Below, in pieces: positions 33,253-41,768 of a stretch of DNA of 64,000 nucleotides (positions within the stretch are counted from its first letter, which is position 1; every line of letters begins with the position of its first letter). The notes under the pieces were generated by a model that was not told where the DNA came from, did no database searches, and saw nothing but the letters and a program-made list of their open reading frames with translations. The DNA comes from JBFMCT01 sp046565765 (GTDB lineage: Bacteria > Actinomycetota > Acidimicrobiia > Acidimicrobiales > AC-14). The position numbers and the translations under genes are program-made. The stretch covers positions 1-64,000 of the forward strand of contig JBKHXX010000011.1 of NCBI GenBank assembly GCA_046565765.1. The letters are read 5' to 3'.

Positions 33253-34482
33253 TCAGGCGTCGAGGCGGTCGTGCAGGTAGTCGTCGTAGGCGCCCAGGTC
33301 GAGGAGGCCGTGGCCCGAGTAGTTGAAGAGGATGACCTTCGGCTCCCCCTCCTCCTTGGCGGCCAGGGCCTCGTCCACGACCGCCCGGATGGCGTGAGAG
33401 GTCTCGGGCGCGGGGATGGTGCCCTCGGTGCGGGCCCACTGCACGGCCGCCTCGAACACCTTGCCCTGGGGGTAGGCCATCGCCTCCATGCGCCCCTCCC
33501 GCACGAGATTGGAGACCAGCGGGGAGTCGCCGTGGTAGCGCAGGCCGCCGGCGTGGATGGACGGGGGGACGAACTCGTGGCCGAGGGTGTACATGGCCAG
33601 CAGGGGCGTCATCCCGGCCGTGTCGCCGAAGTCGTAGTCGAAGCGGCCGGCGGTCAGCGTCGGGCAGGAGGACGGCTCGACCGCCACCAGCCGCACCCCC
33701 GAGTCGGGCACGAACGGGAAGGTGATCCCGCCCAGGTTCGACCCGCCCCCGCAGCAGCCGATGACCACGTCGGGCAGCCCCTCCCCCGCCTCGGTCAGCT
33801 GGTCCTTGGCCTCCAGGCCGATCACCGTCTGGTGGAGCAGCACGTGGTTGAGCACCGAGCCGAGGGCGTAGTGGGTGTCGTCGCGGGTGGCCGCGTCCCG
33901 AACCGCGTCGCTGATGGCCGTGCCCAGCGAGCCGGGGTGGTCGGGGTCGTCCACCGGCGAGGGCTCCACCGACCCGCCCCACGTCTCGATCATCACCCGG
34001 CGGTAGGGCTTCTGCTGGTACGACGCCCGCACCATGTAGACCTTGCACTCCAGCCCGAACAGGGCGGAGGCGAACGACAGGGCGCTCCCCCACTGCCCCG
34101 CCCCCGTCTCCGTCGACAGCCGGGGCACGCCCTCCGCCTTGTTGTAGAAGGCCTGGGCCACGGCCGTGTTGGGCTTGTGCGACCCGGCCGGGGAGACCGA
34201 CTCGTCCTTGTACCAGATGCGGGCCGGGGTGCCGAGGGCGCGCTCCAGCCGCTCCGCCCGCCGCAGGGGGGTGGGCCGCCACAGCCGCAGCACGTCGAGC
34301 ACCTCCCCGGGGATGTCCACCCACGGCTCGGCCGTGACCTCCTGGCCGATCAGGGCCATGGGGAACAGCGGGGCCAGGTCGTCGGGGCCCACGGGCTGGC
34401 GGGTGCCGGGGTGGAGGGGCGGGTCGAGGGGGGCGGGCAGGTGCGGGGCGACGTTGAACCACGCCTCGGGGATCCGGGTCAC
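33253..34482 (-). CDS. TrpB2-type tryptophan synthase beta-like PLP enzyme
   Basis: The product is 409 aa. GTG 34482 overlaps the trpC stop by four bases. Family features of the TrpB2 group: WFNVAPHLPAPLDPPLHPGT, IPGEVLDVLRLWRPTPLRRA, the Schiff-base Lys in PAGSHKPNTAVAQAF, ETGAGQWGSAL and CCGGGSNLGG. TrpB2 enzymes make tryptophan from indole and serine without the usual alpha-subunit communication, often as indole salvage. Here it is in the same operon as canonical trpA and trpB, so the cell has two beta enzymes and only one visible alpha subunit. Confidence 0.92.
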   Translation of the reverse strand: MTRIPEAWFNVAPHLPAPLDPPLHPGTRQPVGPDDLAPLFPMALIGQEVTAEPWVDIPGEVLDVLRLWRPTPLRRAERLERALGTPARIWYKDESVSPAGSHKPNTAVAQAFYNKAEGVPRLSTETGAGQWGSALSFASALFGLECKVYMVRASYQQKPYRRVMIETWGGSVEPSPVDDPDHPGSLGTAISDAVRDAATRDDTHYALGSVLNHVLLHQTVIGLEAKDQLTEAGEGLPDVVIGCCGGGSNLGGITFPFVPDSGVRLVAVEPSSCPTLTAGRFDYDFGDTAGMTPLLAMYTLGHEFVPPSIHAGGLRYHGDSPLVSNLVREGRMEAMAYPQGKVFEAAVQWARTEGTIPAPETSHAIRAVVDEALAAKEEGEPKVILFNYSGHGLLDLGAYDDYLHDRLDA

Positions 34483-35240
34483 GAGTCGTCTCCTTCTTGA
34501 AGCTCACGCAGAGCGCTGACCGGGTCCGCCGAGGTCACGAGTGTCTCGCCGACGAGGATGGCGTCGAACCCGGGCGGCACGTCGGCACGCCCCCGGATCC
34601 CCGACTCGGCCACCGTCACCACGCCCGCCGGGACGCGGTCCCGGAGGCGGGCCGGGAGGTCGCGGTCGATGGTGAACGTGCGCAGGTCGCGGGCGTTCAC
34701 GCCCACCACGCCGGCCCCCGCGGTCAGGGCCCGGTCGAGCTCCGCCTCGTCGTGCACCTCCACCAGGGCGGCCATGCCCAGCCCGGCCGCCAGCTCCGCG
34801 AACCGCACCAGCTCCTCGTCGGAGAGCGCGGCCACGATGAGCAGGACGGCGTCGGCACCCATGAGGCGGGCGTCGGCCACGTCCCGCCCGTCGACGGTGA
34901 AGTCCTTGCGGAGGACGGGGAGGTCGCACGCCGCCCGGGCCGCGGCCAGGTCGGCCGGCGACCCTCCGAACCACCGTTCGTCGGTGAGCACCGACAGCGC
35001 GGCCGCCCCGCCGGCCTCGTAGGACTTGGCCACCAGGGCAGGGTCGAGGCCTGGGGCGAGGTCGCCCTTGGACGGCGACCGGCGCTTGATCTCGGCGATA
35101 ACCGACAGCCCGGGACGGGCCAATGCGGCCCGGAACGGTCGGGGCGGCGGCAGGGCGGAGGCGGCGTCGAGCAGCCGGTCGAGGTCACGGTCGTCGCGCG
35201 CCGCCGCCTCGCGGTGGCCGGCGACGATCTCGGCGAGCAT
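34479..35240 (-). CDS. trpC: Indole-3-glycerol phosphate synthase
   Basis: The product is 253 aa from ATG 35240. The barrel has SVIAEIKRRSPSKGDLAPGL (catalytic Glu and Lys), VLRKDFTVDGRDVADARLMG, LVEVHDEAELDRAL, VGVNARDLRTFTID and VAESGIRGRADV. It closes the pyrrole ring to give indole-3-glycerol phosphate. It is coupled to trpB2 by a GTGA overlap and follows the lipoprotein gene by 30 bases. Confidence 0.95.
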   Translation of the reverse strand: MLAEIVAGHREAAARDDRDLDRLLDAASALPPPRPFRAALARPGLSVIAEIKRRSPSKGDLAPGLDPALVAKSYEAGGAAALSVLTDERWFGGSPADLAAARAACDLPVLRKDFTVDGRDVADARLMGADAVLLIVAALSDEELVRFAELAAGLGMAALVEVHDEAELDRALTAGAGVVGVNARDLRTFTIDRDLPARLRDRVPAGVVTVAESGIRGRADVPPGFDAILVGETLVTSADPVSALRELQEGDDS

Positions 35241-35270
35241 CGCCGCCCACGATAGAGATGTCGGCGGCCG

Positions 35271-36059
35271 CTAGCCCGGGCAGTTGGGCAGGCCCAGGGA
35301 GATCCGGCTCGAGTCCACGACGGCATCGGCCGCCACCGGGCCGGGCGCGGTGCAGCGCATGCGGAACGAGGCGCGCCCGGAGGCGTCGGTGGTGGCCCGG
35401 TCGGCGCTCAGGAGGCTCAGGCCGGCGCCCACGGCCACCTGCACCGGGAGGCCCGGCCTGGACACGCCCTGCACCGTCCCCTGGTCGCTCACCGCGCCGG
35501 AGTAGACGGTGACGGTGACCGTGAACGGGTCCGACGGGGGCAGCCGCTCGACGTCGAGGTCGACCTGCACGCTGACGTCGGTCACCCGGGCCAGGCGCAG
35601 GTCGACCGTCTTGGCCTCGTCGGCGGCCAGGAAGAACACCTCGGGGGTGGTCAGGGCCAGCTCGGGGGCCTTCCACGCCCGGACCCGGTAGCTCCCGCCC
35701 CGGATCGAGGGCACGGTGAAGCGCCCGTCGGCGGCGACCACGTCGATCGACGCCACGTCGTCGCCCACCAGCCGCTCGACCCGCACGGTGGCCCCCGGCA
35801 CCAGCCCCTGGGGCCCCGAGACCGATCCCTGGATGCGGGCCGTCCCCGGTCCCAGGTCGGTGGGGATGGTCGTGGTCTGCCGGGGCCGGCCCGGCATGGT
35901 CGTGACGGTGGACGTCGGGGCGGCCGTGGTGGTCGAGGGCTCGACGGTGGTCTCGACGACCTGGGTGGTCGTCGGGGCGGTGGTGTCGTCGTCGCCGCTG
36001 CCGCACGCCGCGGCGACCAGGATCAGGGCGAGTACCGCCGCAGGCCGGGCGCGCGCCAC
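35271..36059 (-). CDS. Lipoprotein with carboxypeptidase-regulatory-like domain
   Basis: The product is 262 aa from GTG 36059, two bases after the ygfZ stop. The lipoprotein signal ends LILVAAACGSG, so Cys about 21 is lipidated. A Thr/Pro-rich linker (TTAPTTTQVVETTVEPSTTT) follows, then a CarboxypepD_reg-like strand set (ARIQGSVSGPQGLVPGATVR, VVAADGRFTVPSIRGGSYRV) and a second Ig-like domain with a disulfide-sized Cys pair (RMRCTAPGP, LPNCPG). It is an envelope protein without enzymatic motifs. It lies inside the trp operon, and why is unclear. Confidence 0.75.
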   Translation of the reverse strand: MARARPAAVLALILVAAACGSGDDDTTAPTTTQVVETTVEPSTTTAAPTSTVTTMPGRPRQTTTIPTDLGPGTARIQGSVSGPQGLVPGATVRVERLVGDDVASIDVVAADGRFTVPSIRGGSYRVRAWKAPELALTTPEVFFLAADEAKTVDLRLARVTDVSVQVDLDVERLPPSDPFTVTVTVYSGAVSDQGTVQGVSRPGLPVQVAVGAGLSLLSADRATTDASGRASFRMRCTAPGPVAADAVVDSSRISLGLPNCPG

Positions 36060-36061
36060 CC

Positions 36062-36958
36062 TCAGGAGACCAGCGGCAGCGGCTCGACCCGGGCGGGGGC
36101 GGACCCGCCGTCCCACGCCACCGTCACCTCGGCCGGCGGGGTGACCGCCCGCCCCACGTAGGCGAGCGCCACCGCGCCGAGCTGCGGGGAGCGGGCCACG
36201 CTGGTGAGCCGGCCCACGTCCTTGCCCTCGGCGCTGCGGACGGCGGCCCCGGCCGGCGGCAGCCCGGACGGGTCGCCCGCGAGGATCACGCCCCGCAGCT
36301 TGCGGGGCACGTTGCCGCCCCGGGAGTCGATGCGGGCGACCAGCTCCTGGCCCGTGTAGCAGCCCTTGGTGAAGCTCACCGACTGCTCGACCACACCCGC
36401 CTCGGCCGGGATCGTGCTCTCGTCCATCTCCCGCCCCATGACCGGGATGCCGGCCTCGATGCGCACCGCCTCGTAGGCCTCCAGGTCGCACAGGGGCACC
36501 CCCCCGGGCGGCTCCGGCGCCTCCCCCACCAGGTCGGCCCCGGGCAGGCCCGGCCAGTCGGCCACCACCACCGTGCCCGCCGCGCCGCCCCCGGTCACCG
36601 CCTCGTGGGCCCGCGGCCCGCGCACGGCCAGGCACCGCCAGTCGAGGGGCGACACGTCCGCCTTCACCCGCAGCTTGAACCGGTTGAGCCGGTCGACCAC
36701 CACCGCCCCGAACCCCTCGTCGGTCTCGAGCACGAACCGGTCGGCCGACTGGCGCAGCACCCGGACGAAGGCGACGAGCTTGCCCTGGGGCTGGAGGAGC
36801 AAGGCCCACGTGGACAGGCCGTTGTCGAGGTCCACGTCCTGGGACAGCTGTCCCTGGAGGAACGACAGGGCGTCGGGGCCGTCCACGACCACGAACTCAC
36901 GGGGCAGCCACACCGCTCCGGCGTCGTGGCGGAGAGCGTCGTAGTCAGGCGTGGACAC
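36062..36958 (-). CDS. ygfZ: Folate-binding protein YgfZ (Fe-S cluster repair)
   Basis: The product is 298 aa from GTG 36958, overlapping trpE by 14 bases. It is related to the T-protein of glycine cleavage (GcvT). The hallmark K-G-C-Y-x-G-Q-E appears as FTKGCYTGQELVARIDSRGG. The N-terminal VVDGPDALSFLQGQLSQDV and C-terminal ALAYVGRA strands fit. YgfZ proteins use folate and help maintain certain Fe-S enzymes such as MiaB. Its location between trpE and trpC is probably positional only. Confidence 0.9.
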   Translation of the reverse strand: MSTPDYDALRHDAGAVWLPREFVVVDGPDALSFLQGQLSQDVDLDNGLSTWALLLQPQGKLVAFVRVLRQSADRFVLETDEGFGAVVVDRLNRFKLRVKADVSPLDWRCLAVRGPRAHEAVTGGGAAGTVVVADWPGLPGADLVGEAPEPPGGVPLCDLEAYEAVRIEAGIPVMGREMDESTIPAEAGVVEQSVSFTKGCYTGQELVARIDSRGGNVPRKLRGVILAGDPSGLPPAGAAVRSAEGKDVGRLTSVARSPQLGAVALAYVGRAVTPPAEVTVAWDGGSAPARVEPLPLVS

Positions 36959-38498
36959 GGGCGGCTCGCATGCGGCGGGCGGCGGGGACGGCGCTGAGCA
37001 GGGCGGCCGCCTTGTTGCAGGACTCCTCGTACTCCGTTCCGGGCACGCTGTCGGCCACCACGCCCCCGCCCGCCTGCACCGACGCCCGCCCGTCGGCGGT
37101 GATGGTCATGGTGCGGATGGCGATGGCGGTGTCGAGGTTGCCGGAGAAGTCGAAGTACCCGATGACCCCGGCGTAGGGGCCCCGCTTGGTGGGCTCCAGT
37201 TCGTCGATGATCTCCATGGCCCGCACCTTGGGGGCACCCGAGACGGTGCCGGCCGGCAGGGTCGCCCGCAGCACGTCGATGGGACCCTTGCCGGGCCGCA
37301 GCACCCCGCTGACCTGCGACGTCAGGTGCATGATGTGGCTGTAGCGCTCGACCGTCATGAACTCGTCGACGTGCTCCGTGCCGAAGGTGATCACCCTTCC
37401 CAGGTCGTTGCGGGCCAGGTCGACCAGCATGACGTGCTCGGCCCGCTCCTTGGGGTCGGCCAGCAGGCCCTCGGCCAGGCGTCGGTCCTCGTCCTCGCTG
37501 CGGCCCCGGGGGCGCGACCCGGCGATGGGCCGGGTGACCACCCGCCCGTCCCGCAGCTGCACCATGGGCTCGGGCGAGGACCCGACCACGGTGATCTCCG
37601 GATGGCGCAGGAAGTACATGTAGGGGCTGGGGTTGACCTGGCGCAGCACCCGGTAGACGTCGAAGGGGTCGGCGTCGAGGTTCAGGTCGAACCGCTGGGA
37701 CGGCACCACCTGGAAGATGTCGCCCGCCGCGATGTGCTCCTTGGCCACCTCGACGGCCCGGCAGTAGGCCTCCCGGCCGACCGTCGACCGCACCTCGGGC
37801 AGCGGGTCCGACGGGTCGGGCGGCTCGGCCGGCACGTAGGGCAGGGGCCGGCCCAGGTCGGCGGCCAGCTCGTCGACCCGGGTCGCGGCGCGGTCGTAGG
37901 CCGCGTCCAGCTCGGCGTCGGTGGGACCGCCCGCGCCCCCTCCCGGCACCAGGACGTTGTCGACCAGGAAGACCCGCTGGCGGAGGTGGTCGAAGGCGGC
38001 CACCTTGCCGATGACGGAGAGGACGGCGTCGGGCCGGCCCAGGTCGTCGGGCGGCACGTGGGGCAGCCGCTCCACCTCCCGCACCACGTCGTAGCCGAGG
38101 TAGCCCACCACACCACCGTGGAGGGGTGGCAGCTCGGGGAGGGCCGGCGCCCGGTACCCGGCGAGGAGGGCCTCGACGGCGGCCAGCACCCCCCTGTCGG
38201 TGGGGATGGCCACGGCCGGAGCCTCGCCCTGGAGGGTGATCGAACCGTCGCGGGCCACCAGCACGAGGGCCGGGTCCCGGCCCACGAACGAGAACCGCCC
38301 CCACCGCTCGCCGTGCTCCACCGACTCCAGCAGAAAGCTGCAACTGCGTTCGGGCACGCAGCCGGGCGTCTCCCCACCGGCCAGCTTCATGAAGGCGGAG
38401 ACGGGCGTCTCCAGGTCGGCTGCCAGCTCCCGCCACACGGGGACGACGGTGTGGTCCCGGGCCAGCGCCCGGAAGTCGTCCCTACTCGGGCGGAGCAT
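36945..38498 (-). CDS. trpE: Anthranilate synthase component I
   Basis: The product is 517 aa from ATG 38498, overlapping hisI by 17 bases. The N-terminal feedback site contains SFLLESVEHGERWGRFSFVG (the LLES motif binds tryptophan). The chorismate domain has IFQVVPSQRFD, GSSPEPMVQLRDG, TRPIAGSRPRG, EHVMLVDLARNDLGRV, AGTVSGAPKVRAMEII and GYFDFSGNLDTAIAIRT. It makes anthranilate from chorismate and glutamine-derived ammonia. The glutamine subunit TrpG and phosphoribosyltransferase TrpD are not in this window. Confidence 0.95.
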   Translation of the reverse strand: MLRPSRDDFRALARDHTVVPVWRELAADLETPVSAFMKLAGGETPGCVPERSCSFLLESVEHGERWGRFSFVGRDPALVLVARDGSITLQGEAPAVAIPTDRGVLAAVEALLAGYRAPALPELPPLHGGVVGYLGYDVVREVERLPHVPPDDLGRPDAVLSVIGKVAAFDHLRQRVFLVDNVLVPGGGAGGPTDAELDAAYDRAATRVDELAADLGRPLPYVPAEPPDPSDPLPEVRSTVGREAYCRAVEVAKEHIAAGDIFQVVPSQRFDLNLDADPFDVYRVLRQVNPSPYMYFLRHPEITVVGSSPEPMVQLRDGRVVTRPIAGSRPRGRSEDEDRRLAEGLLADPKERAEHVMLVDLARNDLGRVITFGTEHVDEFMTVERYSHIMHLTSQVSGVLRPGKGPIDVLRATLPAGTVSGAPKVRAMEIIDELEPTKRGPYAGVIGYFDFSGNLDTAIAIRTMTITADGRASVQAGGGVVADSVPGTEYEESCNKAAALLSAVPAARRMRAARVHA

Positions 38499-38856
38499 CG
38501 AACGACCGGTAGAAGCAGGTGCGCTCGCCGGTGTGGCACGCCCCCCGCCCCTCCTGCTCGACCACCAGCAGGACGGTGTCGCCGTCGCAGTCGTAGTAGG
38601 CCTCCCGCACGAACTGGCGGTCGCCCGACGTCTCGCCCTTGCACCAGTACTCCTGGCGCGACCGGCTCCAGAACCACGTCCGGCCGGTCTCCAGGGTGCG
38701 CACGAGGGCCTCGTCGTTCATCCAGGCCAGCATGAGCACCGCGCCCGTGCCCTGCTCCTGCACGATGGCGGGGACGAGCCCGTCGGCGTTGTACTTCACC
38801 GCCGCCAGGGCGGCCTCGTCGAAGGCGAGCGGGGTCGCGGTGGGCACGACCGCCAT
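38482..38856 (-). CDS. hisI: Phosphoribosyl-AMP cyclohydrolase
   Basis: The product is 124 aa from ATG 38856. It contains VLMLAWMNDEALVRTLETG, FWSRSRQEYWCKGETSGDRQ and DCDGDTVLLVVEQEGRGACH, with the Cys/Asp metal ligands of HisI. It opens the adenine ring in histidine synthesis, forming ProFAR. The HisE pyrophosphohydrolase domain is absent, as in most actinobacteria where hisE is separate. It is separated from hisF by the isomerase/aldolase cassette. Confidence 0.94.
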   Translation of the reverse strand: MAVVPTATPLAFDEAALAAVKYNADGLVPAIVQEQGTGAVLMLAWMNDEALVRTLETGRTWFWSRSRQEYWCKGETSGDRQFVREAYYDCDGDTVLLVVEQEGRGACHTGERTCFYRSFDAPPE

Positions 38857-38963
38857 GGTAGGCGGGCCGACCGGCGATCGGTTCCGAGTTGGGGATGACC
38901 GGTGAGCTCCCGCCGGCCGCTCTCGCCGGTCGTCCGCCTGACGGTGCCAGTATCTACCCCGGC
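38857..38963. other. Divergent gap between hisI and the isomerase-like gene
   Basis: No gene is supported in these 107 bases. They must hold promoters for the leftward hisI-trpE block, if it is not read from hisD, and for the rightward isomerase gene. A TATCTA hexamer at 38951-38956 shortly before ATG 38964 is the best -10 candidate, without a clear -35. Confidence 0.3.
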
Positions 38964-39707
38964 ATGAAGTACGTGCTCTCCAGTTGGAAGATGTACCCGA
39001 CGGTCGACCAGGCCCAGGCGTCGTTCGAGGCGATCCAGCTCGGCCTTCAGGAACGCTCGCGATCCCGGACCGCGATGCCGCGGGTGATCCTCTGCCCCCC
39101 CTTCCTGTCGTTGGTGCCCTTCGCCGCCCACGTCGACCGCACCGTCCTCGCCCTCGGCGCCCAGAACTGTCACTGGGAGGCGGAGGGCCCGTACACCGGC
39201 GAGGTCTCTCCCCGGATGCTCCGAGGGCTGGTCGACTACGTCCTGGTGGGCCACAGCGAGCGGCGGTCGGCAGGGGAGACCGACGAGCAGGTGGCCCGGA
39301 AGGTCGCAGCCGTCGTGCGGCACGGGATGACGCCGATCCTCCTCGTGGGAGAGGAGGACCCGGGCCAGGACGCCATCCTGGCCAGCGAGCAACAGCTGCG
39401 CCAGGGCCTGTCCGGGGTCGACCTCGCCACCCGGCCCGTGCTGGTGGTGTACGAGCCGACCTGGGCCATCGGCACCGAGGAGACCGCCTCCCCGTCGCAC
39501 GTGCGGCGGTCGGTCGAGCACCTCAAGGGCGTCATGGCCGGCATGGGGGCGAGCGACCCCCAGGTCCTCTACGGCGGCAGCGTCAACGACGACAACGTCG
39601 AGGAGCTGGCGGGGCTGGACGTGCTCGACGGCGTGGGCGCCGGGCGGGCGAGCCTCGACCCCGCCCAGTTTCTCCGCCTCGTCGACCAGGTCACGGCGGC
39701 GATGTGA
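38964..39707 (+). CDS. Divergent triosephosphate-isomerase-family sugar isomerase
   Basis: The product is 247 aa from ATG 38964; an in-frame upstream extension is not family-like. It is a TIM-family isomerase: the catalytic Lys is 9 in SSWKMY, His 97 in VGHSERR and Glu 164 in YEPTWAIG, with YGGS at 203-206. Differences from glycolytic TpiA include Ser 7 where Asn is invariant, LVGEE for CVGE, loop 6 reading AIGTEET instead of AIGTGKT, and AGRAS (226-230) where the phosphate-gripping Gly-Gly normally sits. These suggest a different phosphorylated ketose/aldose pair, as in tetrulose-phosphate isomerases (EryH/LerI type). It is the only plus-strand gene amid his/trp genes and converges with the aldolase/dehydrogenase gene. 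Confidence 0.85.
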   Translation: MKYVLSSWKMYPTVDQAQASFEAIQLGLQERSRSRTAMPRVILCPPFLSLVPFAAHVDRTVLALGAQNCHWEAEGPYTGEVSPRMLRGLVDYVLVGHSERRSAGETDEQVARKVAAVVRHGMTPILLVGEEDPGQDAILASEQQLRQGLSGVDLATRPVLVVYEPTWAIGTEETASPSHVRRSVEHLKGVMAGMGASDPQVLYGGSVNDDNVEELAGLDVLDGVGAGRASLDPAQFLRLVDQVTAAM

Positions 39708-39719
39708 CGGCGGCGATGT
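39692..39719. repeat. 14-base tandem duplication across the isomerase stop codon
   Basis: ACGGCGGCGATGTG occurs twice in succession (39692-39705, 39706-39719), followed by ACGGCG. The TGA stop spans the junction, so the second copy lies just after the gene and does not change the protein. Confidence 0.9.
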
Positions 39720-39740
39720 GACGGCGAGGCGGCCTGCGGG

Positions 39741-41711
39741 TCAGATCATCCGCAGGTTGCCACCGTCGACCGGGACCTGCGCTCCGGTCGTCCTGGAGAA
39801 GGCCGGGCCGCAGAGGGCGACGCACGCTCGGGCCACGTCGGCGCTCGTGACCTCGACGCCGAGCAGGTTCTTCGACCGGTACTCCTCCACGCTCAGCCCG
39901 TAGTGGGCGGCGCGCTGCTCGAGCACCTCGGCGGTCCAGAGGCCGGTGTCGAACACCGCGTCGGGGTGGACGACGTTCACCCGGATGCCGTCGGAAGCCC
40001 ACTCCAGGGCGGCCACCCGCGCCAGCTGGGTGAGCGCCGACTTCGACGCCGAGTACGCGGCCGCGCCGGGCCCGGGCGCGTGGACGTTCCTCGAGCCGAC
40101 GACGACCACCCGGCCCCGGGCGGGGGACCTTCTGAGCAGCGGGTAGGCCTCGCGCAGGAGGGCGGCGCTGGCGTCGACGTTGACCGCCATCGTCCGCTCC
40201 CAGACGTCGAGGTCGAGCTCGCCGATCGGCGCGCTCGGGGGGAAGACGCCGGCGTTGACGACCAGCACATCGAGGCCGCCGAAACGCTCGGCCGCCACCT
40301 CGAGGGCGCGTGCCACGGCCCGCCGGTCGGTGACGTCCAGCTGGAGGCCCGCCCACGCCGGTCCGTCGAACACCGTCCCGACGGCCGGAGAGACGTCCAC
40401 CCCGACCACGGCGGCACCCTCGCCCAGCATCGCCCCGGCACAGGCCCGCCCGATCCCGCTCGCTGCGCCGGTCACCAGCGCCACCTCGCCCGCCATCGGC
40501 GGCGGTGCGCTGCGGCGGCGGAGCTTGGCCTGCTCCAGGTCCCAGTACTCGACGTCGAACAGGTCGGGTAGGGGCACCGACTCGTACCCGCCCAGGGCGG
40601 CCGCGTCGGTGATGACCTTCATCGTGTGCCGGTACAGGTCTTCGACGACGGCGGCGTCCTTGGGCGTGCGCCCGACGCAGCACAGGCCCAGGTCCGGGTC
40701 GAGGATGACCCGGGGAGCCGGGTCGAGCGCCCGCAGCTCGGTCGTGGCCCGGTGGCGGTGCTCGTCGAAGTAGCGGCGGTAGGCGGCGGTGAACGCACCG
40801 ACGTCGCGGCCCAGCAGCGGCCAGGGCTTGGTGCGGATGACGTGGTCGGGCGTCACGGGCCCGCGCTGCGACACGCTTTCCAAGTCCGGTCGGGCGAGGA
40901 AGGCCAGCACCTCCTCGTCACGATGGCTGGAGATCACGACCGGCGATCCGGCAGCCTCGGACACCGAGCGCCGCAGCTCCGCTCGCACGACGGCCGGGAC
41001 CGTGGCCGGTGCCGACGGCCCGGCCGGCGCCCGGCGGCGATGGCGCTCCACGTAGGCCTCGGCCCTGGCCACCAGCTCGATCATGCGGTCGTACGACTCC
41101 TTCGCCGTGTCGCCGAAGGTGAAGACCCCGTGGTTCATGAGCACCAGGCCCCGCACCGCCGGCCCCAGCCCCTGCCTCACCCGTTCGGCGCACACCCGAG
41201 CCAGCTTGAAGCCGGGCATCACGTAGGGGATGACGATCACGTCGTCCCCGTAGGTCTCCTCGAGGCCAGCCTCCGCCACCGGGCTGTTCGTCAGCGTGAC
41301 GACCGCGTCGGCGTGGGTGTGGTCGACGAACCGGTACGGGAGGACGGCGTGGACGATCGTCTCGACCGAGGGGTTGGGGCCCTCCGGCGACGTGGCCGCC
41401 AGCAGGAGCTGGCGCGCCATCTCGGCATCGGACAGCGACTCGAGCCCGGCCAGGCGGAGGACCGGGTCGAGACGGAGGGAGGAGAATCCCCCCTCGTCGA
41501 TGTCGGCCAGGTCCGCCCCGCTCCCCTTCACGTGGAGCACATCCACCTCGTTGCCGAACAGCGTCGTGTGCCGGGACTTCACCGACGTGTTGCCTCCGCC
41601 GTGCAGCACCAGGTCGGGATCGCGCCCGAGCAGGCGCGAGGTGTACACGCGCTGGCCCAGGTCTCCGGCCCACCGGGCCACCTCTTCGTCGTCCCACAGG
41701 TTCCGGACCAT
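39741..41711 (-). CDS. Bifunctional class II aldolase / short-chain dehydrogenase
   Basis: The product is 656 aa from ATG 41711 (MVRNLWDDEEVARWAGD, a family-like start). The N-terminal aldolase/epimerase domain (about 1-390) has LVLHGGGNTSVK, the zinc His pair in DHTHADAVVTLTN and His in LMNHGVFTFGD. The C-terminal SDR domain (about 415-656) has VTGAASGIGRACAG, LVVNAGVFPP, Ser in VVVGSRNVHAPG and YSASKSALTQ (Tyr-x3-Lys). This matches the RhaE/RhaW-type rhamnulose-1-phosphate aldolase/lactaldehyde dehydrogenase fusions and their relatives. It would split a ketose phosphate into dihydroxyacetone phosphate plus an aldehyde and oxidise or reduce the aldehyde. With the isomerase it forms a small sugar-phosphate cassette inside the his-trp cluster. 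No transporter or kinase is nearby. Confidence 0.88.
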   Translation of the reverse strand: MVRNLWDDEEVARWAGDLGQRVYTSRLLGRDPDLVLHGGGNTSVKSRHTTLFGNEVDVLHVKGSGADLADIDEGGFSSLRLDPVLRLAGLESLSDAEMARQLLLAATSPEGPNPSVETIVHAVLPYRFVDHTHADAVVTLTNSPVAEAGLEETYGDDVIVIPYVMPGFKLARVCAERVRQGLGPAVRGLVLMNHGVFTFGDTAKESYDRMIELVARAEAYVERHRRRAPAGPSAPATVPAVVRAELRRSVSEAAGSPVVISSHRDEEVLAFLARPDLESVSQRGPVTPDHVIRTKPWPLLGRDVGAFTAAYRRYFDEHRHRATTELRALDPAPRVILDPDLGLCCVGRTPKDAAVVEDLYRHTMKVITDAAALGGYESVPLPDLFDVEYWDLEQAKLRRRSAPPPMAGEVALVTGAASGIGRACAGAMLGEGAAVVGVDVSPAVGTVFDGPAWAGLQLDVTDRRAVARALEVAAERFGGLDVLVVNAGVFPPSAPIGELDLDVWERTMAVNVDASAALLREAYPLLRRSPARGRVVVVGSRNVHAPGPGAAAYSASKSALTQLARVAALEWASDGIRVNVVHPDAVFDTGLWTAEVLEQRAAHYGLSVEEYRSKNLLGVEVTSADVARACVALCGPAFSRTTGAQVPVDGGNLRMI

Positions 41712-41768
41712 CGCCGACGACGCTAGGCGGCTGGCGGCCGCCGCCACTTCGCCGCGTCCTCGGCTCCC

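Noticed and set aside
38889..38963. N-terminal extension of the isomerase-like gene
   Set aside because: In-frame GTG at 38889 adds residues without family similarity; MKYVLSSWKM at 38964 matches the TIM start.
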